DNA from: Phycisphaerae bacterium
GTDB lineage: Bacteria; Planctomycetota; Phycisphaerae; Phycisphaerales; SM1A02
Assembly (NCBI GenBank): GCA_018701395.1
Contig: JABIWU010000062.1
Location: 1-32,503 of the forward strand
Direction: 5' to 3'
DNA: 32,503 nt
Shown: one piece after another, positions 15,452-23,434 of the stretch
How positions within the stretch are numbered: position 1 is the stretch's first letter
Layout of the letters: every line of letters starts with the position of its first letter
The notes under the pieces: generated by a model
Told to the model about the DNA's origin: nothing
Database searches by the model: none
What the model saw: only the letters and a program-made list of their open reading frames with translations
Position numbers and translations under genes: made by a program

Positions 15452-16267
15452 ATGCATGATTATATTTGTACTGGATTAACAATTGGCGGAATTACACTTG
15501 GTTCCTTAGTAGTTGTCGCTGGTTTATTGCACCTTCTTCCACGGCTTGGCTCGCTTGGCAAGGCAATATCAGAGTGGCTCTGCGTGGCACCCGGACTCGA
15601 TGTAATTGTTGGCTTCTTTACAGGACTTCCACTAATCCTTGGACCCGTGTTTGGTGGTTGGATTGGGCTTGCTACTTCTGTGATTGCGCAAGTTCTTGCA
15701 GTCATGATTTGGACGACACTCCATGGGCTTGCCCATCCAACAGCGCGTAAAGGTCCACGCATTGTCAAATTCTTGAATGCACTCGTTGGTCCATGGCGAA
15801 ACTTTATCGCCGTGTGGATTACTGCATTTGCAGTGCCTGTGTTTCTTCTTGTCCGTGTCGCTGAACTGCTCGTATACCCATGGTTGACTTGGTTGATTCG
15901 ATTTCCAAAATACAAACAAAGCGAATGGGTTCGTGTTGGACGATACAAATTTGAGAACTTAGTCGGGCACGATCTCATCTGGTGTTTGTACTGCGACTGG
16001 ATGACGGGCGTCTGGTCACTTGGATCTGAGATGCTTCGTAATGTCGAATCGTTCTGGTGTCCTATTCGATTTGATAGCGATAAAAAATGCGCAAACTGCA
16101 AACACGATTTTCCAGATGTGTTTGGCGGCTGGGTAAAGTCTGATGCAGACATGGAAGCCGTCACCGATGTTCTAAAAGAACAGTACGGCGAGGCAGAGAT
16201 TAACAGTTGGTTTGGGCACCCTGCTCGGTTAACCGTTGAAGGCGATGAAACGAGTACAGATTCTTAA
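15452..16267 (+). CDS. Membrane protein with C-terminal cysteine-motif domain
   Basis: A 271-residue protein of unknown function. There are about three or four hydrophobic segments (roughly 8-30, 47-70, 72-92 and 117-149). A soluble C-terminal part follows with five spaced cysteines: C178-x2-C181 in CLYCDW, C203 in FWCPIRF, and C213-x2-C216 in CANCKHDF. The two CxxC pairs could bind zinc or form a rubredoxin-like knuckle; this is an inference. The segment around VGHDLIWCLYCDW looks strongly constrained. The start is 23 bases from the divergent nucleosidase start, so the two probably share a regulatory region. The gene converges on the secreted cysteine-rich protein. Confidence 0.75.
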   Translation: MHDYICTGLTIGGITLGSLVVVAGLLHLLPRLGSLGKAISEWLCVAPGLDVIVGFFTGLPLILGPVFGGWIGLATSVIAQVLAVMIWTTLHGLAHPTARKGPRIVKFLNALVGPWRNFIAVWITAFAVPVFLLVRVAELLVYPWLTWLIRFPKYKQSEWVRVGRYKFENLVGHDLIWCLYCDWMTGVWSLGSEMLRNVESFWCPIRFDSDKKCANCKHDFPDVFGGWVKSDADMEAVTDVLKEQYGEAEINSWFGHPARLTVEGDETSTDS

Positions 16268-16354
16268 TTCATTCCATGCGTACTCGGCGAGACCTATTCT
16301 GAAACACAAACATCTTCTGCTTGGGTTATAAACATGCATTAGCACCTGCCAATA

Positions 16355-18772
16355 TTATTGACAGGTACCCCATGCACCAATGAGGATTAATAAGTCAGCA
16401 ACATTAATTTCACCATCACCGTCGAGGTCTGCTGGGCAGGATGCGCAATCAACATTCGTGCACAATGCTCCATCGCCAAAATAGTACCCATTTGAAGTAG
16501 AACATTGCGATGCAGAAATGATCAGGCAGTTGCTACTAATACAACACGCGCCAATAGGCTCGCAACAAAGGGCATTTGTGCATGATGACCCATCTCCGTT
16601 GTAGGTACTTACAGGCAATGCATCGCAATCATTTATCGTGATTTCAGAACAAAGCATGTATCCTGAGCTTGTATCTAAATAGCAACAAGCGCCGATTATA
16701 GTTACAGGATCACACACGATGCACTCGCATGGAATTCCCCCGTAGTACACACCAAGTAAATTGTTGCACTGCACAGTGCTTGTTTCAATGCACATAGCGT
16801 TTCCAACTTCGTTTATGAAACAGCAAGCGCCTTCAGTTTGTGGGGCAGGCGGACACGAAACAGTCGCGCACGTTGTATTTACAATGTATGTGCTTCCCCA
16901 ATAACTTGCGCAAGCAACAGCACTCATTGGAGCACAATAAGATGTGCAGTTATCTTGGTAACAGCAAACGCCATCACCACCAGATGGGTTATCTTCATCT
17001 GTGCACACTAAATCTCCAAGTAAAGTTTTGTCTGTGTTAGTCAAGTTTCCTTGGTAATCGATAAGGGCACTAGTTGTAATGTCACCACCGCCAATAGGAA
17101 ATCCTTGAAAACCATAGATATTATCATTCTGTGCAAAGTGAAGTGCGTCGCCTGATGCCCAAATATTGTTGAGTGTTGCGTCAACACCGCCAGAAGCGTT
17201 GGTGCCGTTAAATATACCTACTTCATAAGCATTGGCAGATAGTAACCAAATACCTTCGACGCAGTTGTATTCAAGAATTCTTGATGAATGCGCACTGAGA
17301 TTGGTGTAATTAATTTGTGTGCGTTCGGCGAGAAACATATTGCCATCGGAACTGAAATCAATATCTGAAACTGGCGATGCAAATTTGGATCCCTGCAAAG
17401 GGGGAATGGTAATTTCAAGGTGGTCCGTACCAATAACGGGTGCGCCAGTAACCGAGAGTTTTACCGACCATATTTCATTTGGTGGCGAAGTGGGGTCGCT
17501 TGGATTAGAAACCCAGACTGCATAATATAGTCGGCCTCCATGCACCTCTACCGCCCAAGGGCGGTCGCCTATTGGAGTTGGCCCCGGGGCACCTACATAG
17601 GGAACCCCATGATCATACGTTCCAAGGATTGCACCAGTGTTGTAATCGATTCGGTAAATAATTCCGTCTTCGAAACTGGAAACAAAGAATTGCCCGTGTT
17701 CACAGTCATAAGTGATCGTTCCGAGTGAGCTCTCGTTGTTGGGCATAGGGATAGTTGCGAAAACGGAAATTTGTGCGGTGTTTGTGTTAATTTTATACAC
17801 CGCGCCCCATCCACCTGCACCCATGATATCTGTTGCCCATGTTTTCGTAGCAGTAACAAATAAATTCCCTGATTCATCAATCGCCAATCCAAAAATACTA
17901 CCAAGATCTGGGGCTGGGTCACTATTGGGTTGTTCCCATGAAGGGTGGTTGTAGCGGTTAATCGGAAAATCTTGATTGAGTGGTAGCGGAGTGCCTGACA
18001 AATCAAACACTGTGATTACAGCACCACCTAAAATACTTGGCGAAGCCGTTTCTACCGCAATTTGGCCATTGCCAAACAATTGGTAATCGGGGTACGGGTA
18101 TTGTGGTGGTCCAACACAATCTGGACTTGCAATAATTTCACAACGTTCTTCTTCAGCACAGTCGACGCAATTACATTCAATACTTTGGTGCCACGTGCCA
18201 AAGTAATGACCGTCGCATTTTTCGAGTGAGGTGTATACGCATGTCATAACTCCGAACTCATCTTCGTAACAACAAGCGCCGTATTGATCGTTAGGGTCAG
18301 GGCAGTCTATGTCTTCGCAAGGTATACCTGAAAAGTAGGTACTGTTGTACATTTGGTTACAATCCGATTCTTTCATGATTTGGCAAGTCCAAGTGCAGTC
18401 AACAAAGAAACAACATGCGCCTACTTTTGGAGCAGGTTCACAGTCGATATCTTGGCAAAACAAACCTGCCTGGAATGTGCCGAAGTAAGTATTTATGCAT
18501 GCGTATTGCGTAGTTTCAATGCACATCCAACCAAGGTCCGCATCGATATAACAGCATGCATTTAAGTTTGGCACAGCGCTACAATCGTGAGTACTACAAG
18601 AGCCACCTGGAATCCAATCACCGCCTAAGTCTGCGCATTCGTTCTCTTCAATAGCATCATTGCACTGCCATTTATCCATGTCTTGGTAACAACAGTTTCC
18701 AGCCCAATAAGCTGTTGCAACACTTACATTTACAAACGCAGTTAAACATACGATTAATAAGGGTAATTTCAA
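16355..18772 (-). CDS. Secreted cysteine-rich repeat / beta-propeller-like protein with C-terminal dockerin-like motif
   Basis: A large exported protein of about 805 residues with three parts. Four N-terminal cysteine-rich modules (each opening ACCY, ACCF or NCCY, with further Cys, a YFG turn and a closing C-x2-[VI]DC) come first. A long middle region without such modules follows, with propeller-like phrases such as LAIDESGNLFVTAT and YRIDYNTGAILG. Then come four more GACC modules and a final PADLDGDGEINVADLL calcium-loop motif ending GAWGTCQ. No ATG fits. I chose a TTG at 18770-18772, which gives the signal peptide MKLPLLIVCLTAFVNVSVATA after a purine-rich GGAAGAAGAG. The tail resembles the dockerin-like endings I associate with Phycisphaerae secreted proteins, possibly a sorting signal. 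Function is unknown; the protein is extracellular. Confidence 0.8.
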   Translation of the reverse strand: MKLPLLIVCLTAFVNVSVATAYWAGNCCYQDMDKWQCNDAIEENECADLGGDWIPGGSCSTHDCSAVPNLNACCYIDADLGWMCIETTQYACINTYFGTFQAGLFCQDIDCEPAPKVGACCFFVDCTWTCQIMKESDCNQMYNSTYFSGIPCEDIDCPDPNDQYGACCYEDEFGVMTCVYTSLEKCDGHYFGTWHQSIECNCVDCAEEERCEIIASPDCVGPPQYPYPDYQLFGNGQIAVETASPSILGGAVITVFDLSGTPLPLNQDFPINRYNHPSWEQPNSDPAPDLGSIFGLAIDESGNLFVTATKTWATDIMGAGGWGAVYKINTNTAQISVFATIPMPNNESSLGTITYDCEHGQFFVSSFEDGIIYRIDYNTGAILGTYDHGVPYVGAPGPTPIGDRPWAVEVHGGRLYYAVWVSNPSDPTSPPNEIWSVKLSVTGAPVIGTDHLEITIPPLQGSKFASPVSDIDFSSDGNMFLAERTQINYTNLSAHSSRILEYNCVEGIWLLSANAYEVGIFNGTNASGGVDATLNNIWASGDALHFAQNDNIYGFQGFPIGGGDITTSALIDYQGNLTNTDKTLLGDLVCTDEDNPSGGDGVCCYQDNCTSYCAPMSAVACASYWGSTYIVNTTCATVSCPPAPQTEGACCFINEVGNAMCIETSTVQCNNLLGVYYGGIPCECIVCDPVTIIGACCYLDTSSGYMLCSEITINDCDALPVSTYNGDGSSCTNALCCEPIGACCISSNCLIISASQCSTSNGYYFGDGALCTNVDCASCPADLDGDGEINVADLLILIGAWGTCQ

Positions 18773-19018
18773 TGCATTCTCTTCTTCCTGCAATATCTAA
18801 TTTGATTGCTACTTCATAGTAAAAAGGCAATTCATTTTTTGCAACTTAAAATAGATATTCAATGAAAAGTAAAATCAATTATTGAACATGTTCGCTTCTT
18901 TATAATTCCAATTCTTTGGGGATCAAAACGATGCTGAACTGGTGATATTGCTGTTTCAAGTGAAAAATACATTCTCCGATAAAAATCGAAAGAACAGCAA
19001 CTACGCACTCCTGAAGTT
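18773..19018 (-). other. AT-rich intergenic stretch
   Basis: Between the dnaK terminator and the secreted-protein start I find no convincing open reading frame, tRNA or structured RNA. The DNA is AT-rich, and the promoter of the secreted-protein gene must lie here. Several TTGNNN and TATNNN matches exist, but no spaced pair stands out, so I do not mark one. Confidence 0.5.
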
Positions 19019-19071
19019 AAAAACAGAGCCCCGATTGCTCGGGGCTCTGCGAGGAACCAAAATTGGTTCCT
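19019..19071 (-). terminator. dnaK: Double-hairpin terminator of dnaK
   Basis: Read on the minus strand after the dnaK stop, a 9-bp inverted repeat (AGGAACCAA/TTGGTTCCT, 19052-19071) comes first. A perfect 11-bp GC-rich stem (CAGAGCCCCGA/TCGGGGCTCTG, 19024-19049, loop of four) follows and is immediately followed by five Ts (19019-19023). The second hairpin is a textbook intrinsic terminator. The first may protect the mRNA end. Confidence 0.93.
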
Positions 19072-19105
19072 AGGGAGGGAGGTTAAATGGGCCTAACCCT
19101 AAAAA

Positions 19106-21037
19106 TTAATCTTCGTTAACTTCGTACTCAGCATCGATGACATCATCGCCACTGTTGCAACAATCTTCACCGTCGCCTCCACAACATTCGCCGTCACCAG
19201 CATCGCCCGTTCCAGGGTTTCCTGTGGCATCTGCTGCGGTTGCTTCGTACACAGCCTTGCCGAGTTCTTCGGCTGCTGTGCCAAGGCCAGTAAGCGCTGC
19301 TTCGATTGCTTCCTTATCATCGCCCTTGAGTTTTTCTTCAAGGTTTGACAGGGCGGATTCAATTGAACCACGGGCTTCTTGGGAAATCTTGTCGCCATGT
19401 TCGTCCATGGACTTCTTAGTCTCATGCATCATCATTTCGGCCTTGTTCTTCGTTTCAACAAGCTCTCGTCGTTGTTTGTCATCTTCAGCATGTGCTTCGG
19501 CATCTTGCTTCATTTTTTCAATTTCGTCATCGTTCAAACCAGATGAACCCTTGATTTCAATCTGTTGGGTTTTGCCTGTTGCTTTGTCGGTTGCTGAAAC
19601 ATTCAAGATGCCATTTGCGTCAATCGCAAATTCAACTTCAATCTGTGGAGTTCCACGAGGTGCAGGAGGAATATCTGTCAAGTCGAAACGTCCAAGCGAG
19701 CGGTTATCTGTTGCAAACTCTCGTTCACCTTGAAGGACATGAATCGTTACAGAAGATTGGCTATCTGCAGCGGTCGAAAATGTTTCCTTCTTAGACGTAG
19801 GAATCGTTGTGTTACGCTCAATCAATCGAGTCATCACACTGCCGAGTGTTTCAACGCCAAGTGAAAGTGGAGTAACGTCTAAAAGCAAAACGTCTTTAAC
19901 ATCGCCACTAAGAACGCCACCTTGAATCGCGGCACCAACTGCTACCACTTCGTCTGGATTAATAGACTTGTCTAGTTCTGCCGTTTTGAAGATTTCTTTT
20001 GTGATTTCCTGAACTTTTGGAATTCGAGTAGAGCCGCCAACCATAACGATGTCAGAAACGCCTGAAGCGTCAAGACCAGCATCTTTTAATGCCGTTTCAC
20101 ATGGCTTGCGGAGACGATCGAACAAGTCGCTGCAAATTGTTTCGAATGTTGCGCGCGTAATCGTGACTTGCAAGTGCTTTGGACCATTTTGGTCTGCAGT
20201 AATAAAAGGCAAATTCACAGAAGTTTCTTTTTGTTGCGAAAGTTCGCACTTTGCTTTTTCCGCCGCTTCTTTCAAGCGTTGCAATGCCATTGGATCTGTT
20301 CGAAGGTCCATAGATTCTTGCTTCTTAAATTCATCTGCAATGTAATCGATGAGACGTTGGTCAAAGTCGTCACCGCCTAATTGCGTGTCACCGTTGGTTG
20401 CCATAACTTCAAAGACGCCGTCACCAATATCGAGAATGGAAACATCAAAAGTACCGCCACCAAGATCGAAAACCGCAATTTTTGCATTTGTTTTCTTTTC
20501 AAGGCCGTACGCAAGTGCTGCTGCAGTTGGCTCGTTGATAATTCGCTCAACAGTCAAGCCAGCAATTTCGCCAGCGTCTTTTGTTGCTTGACGTTGTGCA
20601 TCATTAAAGTAAGCAGGCACTGTAATAACTGCTCTGTCGACTTTCTCGCCAAGATAATCTTCTGCGACTTTTTTAAGCTCACCAAGAATCATTGCGGCAA
20701 TTTCTGACGGAGTGTATTCTTGATCGCGCACACCGATTTTTACTAAATCGTCTGCACCGCCAAGAACGCCGTAAGGCACCATTGTTTCTTCAGTCTTCAC
20801 TTCGTTGTGACGCCGACCCATAAAACGCTTCACGGAGAAAACCGTGTTAGTTGGGTTTGTTATTTGTTGGTGGCGTGCTGGCTGTCCAACGAGTCGCTCA
20901 TCTTTGTCGGTAAATCCAACAACGGATGGCGTTGTTCTGTTGCCCGAACTGTTAATAAGAACTTTTGGCTGATCGCCTTCCATGATTGCGACTACTGAGT
21001 TCGTTGTTCCTAAATCTATACCTATAATTTTTGACAT
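19106..21037 (-). CDS. dnaK: Chaperone protein DnaK (Hsp70)
   Basis: An ATP-driven cytosolic chaperone of 643 residues. The N-terminal ATPase domain shows [17 protein letters not shown] (4-20), [32 protein letters not shown] and [11 protein letters not shown]. The linker [13 protein letters not shown] leads to the substrate-binding domain and helical lid. The C-terminal tail is unusual: it is acidic and glycine-rich and has two Cys pairs (Cys618-619 and Cys626-627) just before [13 protein letters not shown]. The ATG at 21035-21037 follows AAGGAG by 8 bases. No grpE, dnaJ or hrcA is adjacent. A sigma-54-type promoter is visible upstream and no CIRCE operator, so heat-shock control here may be atypical. 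Confidence 0.97.
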   Translation of the reverse strand: MSKIIGIDLGTTNSVVAIMEGDQPKVLINSSGNRTTPSVVGFTDKDERLVGQPARHQQITNPTNTVFSVKRFMGRRHNEVKTEETMVPYGVLGGADDLVKIGVRDQEYTPSEIAAMILGELKKVAEDYLGEKVDRAVITVPAYFNDAQRQATKDAGEIAGLTVERIINEPTAAALAYGLEKKTNAKIAVFDLGGGTFDVSILDIGDGVFEVMATNGDTQLGGDDFDQRLIDYIADEFKKQESMDLRTDPMALQRLKEAAEKAKCELSQQKETSVNLPFITADQNGPKHLQVTITRATFETICSDLFDRLRKPCETALKDAGLDASGVSDIVMVGGSTRIPKVQEITKEIFKTAELDKSINPDEVVAVGAAIQGGVLSGDVKDVLLLDVTPLSLGVETLGSVMTRLIERNTTIPTSKKETFSTAADSQSSVTIHVLQGEREFATDNRSLGRFDLTDIPPAPRGTPQIEVEFAIDANGILNVSATDKATGKTQQIEIKGSSGLNDDEIEKMKQDAEAHAEDDKQRRELVETKNKAEMMMHETKKSMDEHGDKISQEARGSIESALSNLEEKLKGDDKEAIEAALTGLGTAAEELGKAVYEATAADATGNPGTGDAGDGECCGGDGEDCCNSGDDVIDAEYEVNED

Positions 21038-21098
21038 GTTATGTCTCCTTCTGCTTTTGCGTACCTAGATGGATTATCCGCGCCAGCACTTATTAATA

Positions 21099-21115
21099 CG
21101 CAACATCAGTGCCAA
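21099..21115 (-). promoter_or_regulatory. Candidate sigma-54 (-24/-12) promoter for dnaK
   Basis: On the minus strand the sequence TTGGCACTGATGTTGCG matches the RpoN consensus (TTGGCAC, five bases, TTGC). The GG and GC dinucleotides are exactly ten bases apart. Transcription would start near 21088, leaving a leader of about 50 bases before the dnaK ATG, which contains its AAGGAG site. No enhancer-binding-protein site was identified. A sigma-70-like alternative (GATAAT at 21073-21078) lacks a good -35 box. Confidence 0.55.
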
Positions 21116-21193
21116 TTGTGCGTCGTAGGTTTGTAACTTTTTTAACGGTTTTTGACCTTTTAAGGCTGTTTATTCTTATGCGAATATGCCAGA

Positions 21194-22219
21194 ATGGCAC
21201 TTGTGCAAATTGGTACTGTCAATCTTAAGACACCGGTCTTCCTCGCGCCGATGGCTGGAATCGCAGACCTTCCGTTTCGGCTCTTATGCCGAGAACTTGG
21301 AGGTGTAGGTCTTGCGTGCTCTGAACTCTTGAATTCAAGAGCGATTGTGCGTGGTGTGCCTGCAGTTTGCGAAAAAGCAAAGTTGCATCCTGACGACAAA
21401 CCACTTTCCGTACAAGTATATGGCAATGTTGAAGACCCACTTCCGCGCGCAGCGGCATGGGCTGTCGAAAACGGTGCAACAATTATTGATATCAACATGG
21501 GTTGCCCAGTTGATAAAGTGTGCAAAAAAAATGGGGGTTCCTTATTGATGAAAACTCCTGGCAGAACCGCCACTTTAGCGCAGCAGATTGTGAACGCTTC
21601 TGACGGAACACCCGTTACTGCCAAGGTACGTCTTGGTTGGGAAAAAGATACGCTAACGGCGCCAAACTTGGCAAAGCGCTTGGAAGATTCTGGCATTGCC
21701 GCAATTACTGTGCATGGTCGAACGACAAAACAAATGTTTTCAGGCAAAGCGAATCTCGATGGAATTGCGAAAGTTGTTGAAGCAGTTTCAATTCCAGTTA
21801 TTGGTAATGGCGATATCAATTCCGGTGAAAGTGCACAAACGATGTTTGAACATACAGGGTGTGCTGGCATTATGGTTGGCAGGCATGCGATGAAAGAGCC
21901 GTGGATTTTTGATGCTATTGCAAAATATCTTCGAGGCGAGCAAACAATGTTCCGTGACCGAAATGCAAAAATCAAAGTCATCCTTCGTCATCTTGAACTT
22001 ATCTTGGAACACCGTGGGGAACGCTCAGCGTTGCACTGCATTACAAATCGCATTGCACTGTACGGCAGAACGCTTGGTCACATCAAACCGCTCAAAGAAC
22101 GTGTTCGTCTTGCGAAATCAGCTGATGAAATTCGGGAAGCACTAGAAGCGTGGCTTGGGACAGGCCCAAGTAAAATCTTACACGCCGGAGATGACTTTGG
22201 ACATGCTGAAGATTGGTAA
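21194..22219 (+). CDS. dus: tRNA-dihydrouridine synthase (DusB-like)
   Basis: This FMN-dependent TIM-barrel enzyme reduces specific uridines in tRNA to dihydrouridine. The 341-residue protein starts with the typical LKTPVFLAPMAGIADLPFR (11-29). It has VQVYGN, the active-site DINMGCPVDKVCKKNGGSLL with the catalytic Cys in KVCKKNGG, AKVRLGW, TVHGRTTKQMFSG, and the FMN-phosphate site VIGNGDI plus GIMVGR. The C-terminal helical tRNA-binding domain is present. The start is 156 bases from the divergent dnaK start; TTGACC at 21152-21157 could be its -35 box, but no good -10 pairs with it. Its last 42 bases overlap the convergent pilC gene. Confidence 0.94.
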   Translation: MALVQIGTVNLKTPVFLAPMAGIADLPFRLLCRELGGVGLACSELLNSRAIVRGVPAVCEKAKLHPDDKPLSVQVYGNVEDPLPRAAAWAVENGATIIDINMGCPVDKVCKKNGGSLLMKTPGRTATLAQQIVNASDGTPVTAKVRLGWEKDTLTAPNLAKRLEDSGIAAITVHGRTTKQMFSGKANLDGIAKVVEAVSIPVIGNGDINSGESAQTMFEHTGCAGIMVGRHAMKEPWIFDAIAKYLRGEQTMFRDRNAKIKVILRHLELILEHRGERSALHCITNRIALYGRTLGHIKPLKERVRLAKSADEIREALEAWLGTGPSKILHAGDDFGHAEDW

Positions 22220-23434
22220 GAGCATTGCAATAGCAACACCGCCGACGACGGCACCCATGACGAGAATCATCAGTGGCTCAATCATCGCGCTCACGCTTTT
22301 TACTCTGGATTCAAGTTCCTCATCTGTGAAACTTGCAACACGGTCCATCACCATTGGTAATCGGCCAGACCGTTCGCCAGACGCCATCATCGAAGCGACG
22401 TAAGAAGGAACATACGGCGAATCAAATACTGCGTCACTTAACGCATTACCATTTCGAACATTATTTTCCATGTCTGTCCAAAGTCGATCGAACTGCACGT
22501 TGTCCGTTACATCTCTGCAAATACCAATCGCATCAAGCACGCCAACACCCGCTGCTAACAGCGTTGAAAGAGTTCTCGAAGCACGAGTTGTATACAGTTG
22601 TGAAAACATTGGTCCGACAATTGGCGTTTTTATTTTCAACCAATCAAAAACACTTCGCCCACTCGGTGTTTTATGCCAAAGAACTAATGCAACTAGTACA
22701 GCAACAAGTGCTGGAATCCAATACATCCAAGTACCAAGAAGCCCATCACTAACTCCCATTAAAATTTTAGTAGGCATTGGCAAAGTTGCTGAGCGCATTT
22801 CGTATATCTTTGCAAAGCGCGGCAAAACAAATGTCACAATCAAAGAAGTCACAACTATTGCTGTGAAACCCATAATCATCGGGTACGTCATTGCACCTTT
22901 TACTTCACGAATGGTTTTGCGCTCTCGAGACAGATAACTTGCCACTCGCTCAAGCATCATTGGTAATGTGCCGGAAAGTTCTGAAGCCCGAACTAAACTG
23001 ACTACAATTTTGGGGAAGACTCTCTTCCTGCGCGCAAGAGCTGTTGACAGTGCATCGCCACCACAAACATCATCGTAAATGCTTGTCAAAACATCACGGA
23101 ATTCTTTTTGTTTAGTTTGTTTTGCCAATGCATCAAGTGATTCAGAGAGTGGAACACCAGTTTCAAGCATCACTGCTAGTTGCTGGCAGAATGCAATTAC
23201 GTCATCTTGTTTTACGCGACGGTGCGCAATTGCAGTCAAAATATCATCCTTGACATCTTCAACATCGCCCTGCATTAACGGCTCTGGATCAATTGCTGTA
23301 ATGAATAAACCTTGCGTACGAAGAACGTTTGCGACTTCATCTTCGTTCGATGCAACTTGCGAACCGGCCAATTCACGACCGTGGATGTCACGCGCTTTCC
23401 AAGCGAAAGTTTCTTTTGCGAGTAAAGCGCTCAT
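22178..23434 (-). CDS. pilC: Type IV pilus / type II secretion platform protein (PilC/GspF)
   Basis: This inner-membrane platform protein couples the cytoplasmic ATPase to pilin insertion. The 418-residue protein begins FAWKARDIHGRELAG, typical of the family N-terminus. It has the two repeated T2SSF domains: the first around FCQQLAVMLETGVPLSESL (about 80-98), the second around LYTTRASRTLSTLLAAGVGV. There are three hydrophobic segments, including one at the very C-terminus. The ATG at 23432-23434 overlaps the pilB stop (ATGA) and sits 9 bases after AAGGAG. A start eight codons upstream is in frame but less likely. It is the last gene of the pilus operon and converges on dus with a 42-base overlap. 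Confidence 0.93.
   Translation of the reverse strand: MSALLAKETFAWKARDIHGRELAGSQVASNEDEVANVLRTQGLFITAIDPEPLMQGDVEDVKDDILTAIAHRRVKQDDVIAFCQQLAVMLETGVPLSESLDALAKQTKQKEFRDVLTSIYDDVCGGDALSTALARRKRVFPKIVVSLVRASELSGTLPMMLERVASYLSRERKTIREVKGAMTYPMIMGFTAIVVTSLIVTFVLPRFAKIYEMRSATLPMPTKILMGVSDGLLGTWMYWIPALVAVLVALVLWHKTPSGRSVFDWLKIKTPIVGPMFSQLYTTRASRTLSTLLAAGVGVLDAIGICRDVTDNVQFDRLWTDMENNVRNGNALSDAVFDSPYVPSYVASMMASGERSGRLPMVMDRVASFTDEELESRVKSVSAMIEPLMILVMGAVVGGVAIAMLLPIFSMSKVISGV

Noticed and set aside
16344-16366. Inverted repeat ACCTG-CAAT/ATTG-CAGGT at the end of the secreted-protein gene as a terminator
   Set aside because: There is a C-A mismatch in the stem, it overlaps the stop codon, and no T-tract follows on either strand.
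19137-19733. Long open frame opposite dnaK on the plus strand
   Set aside because: Serine/proline-rich shadow of the dnaK coding sequence with no ribosome site and no family resemblance.
21082-21115. CIRCE-like inverted repeat (AGCACT...AGTGCC) upstream of dnaK
   Set aside because: The half-sites are imperfect and 17 bases apart, whereas CIRCE half-sites of this form are 11 apart; the right half is better explained by the sigma-54 motif.
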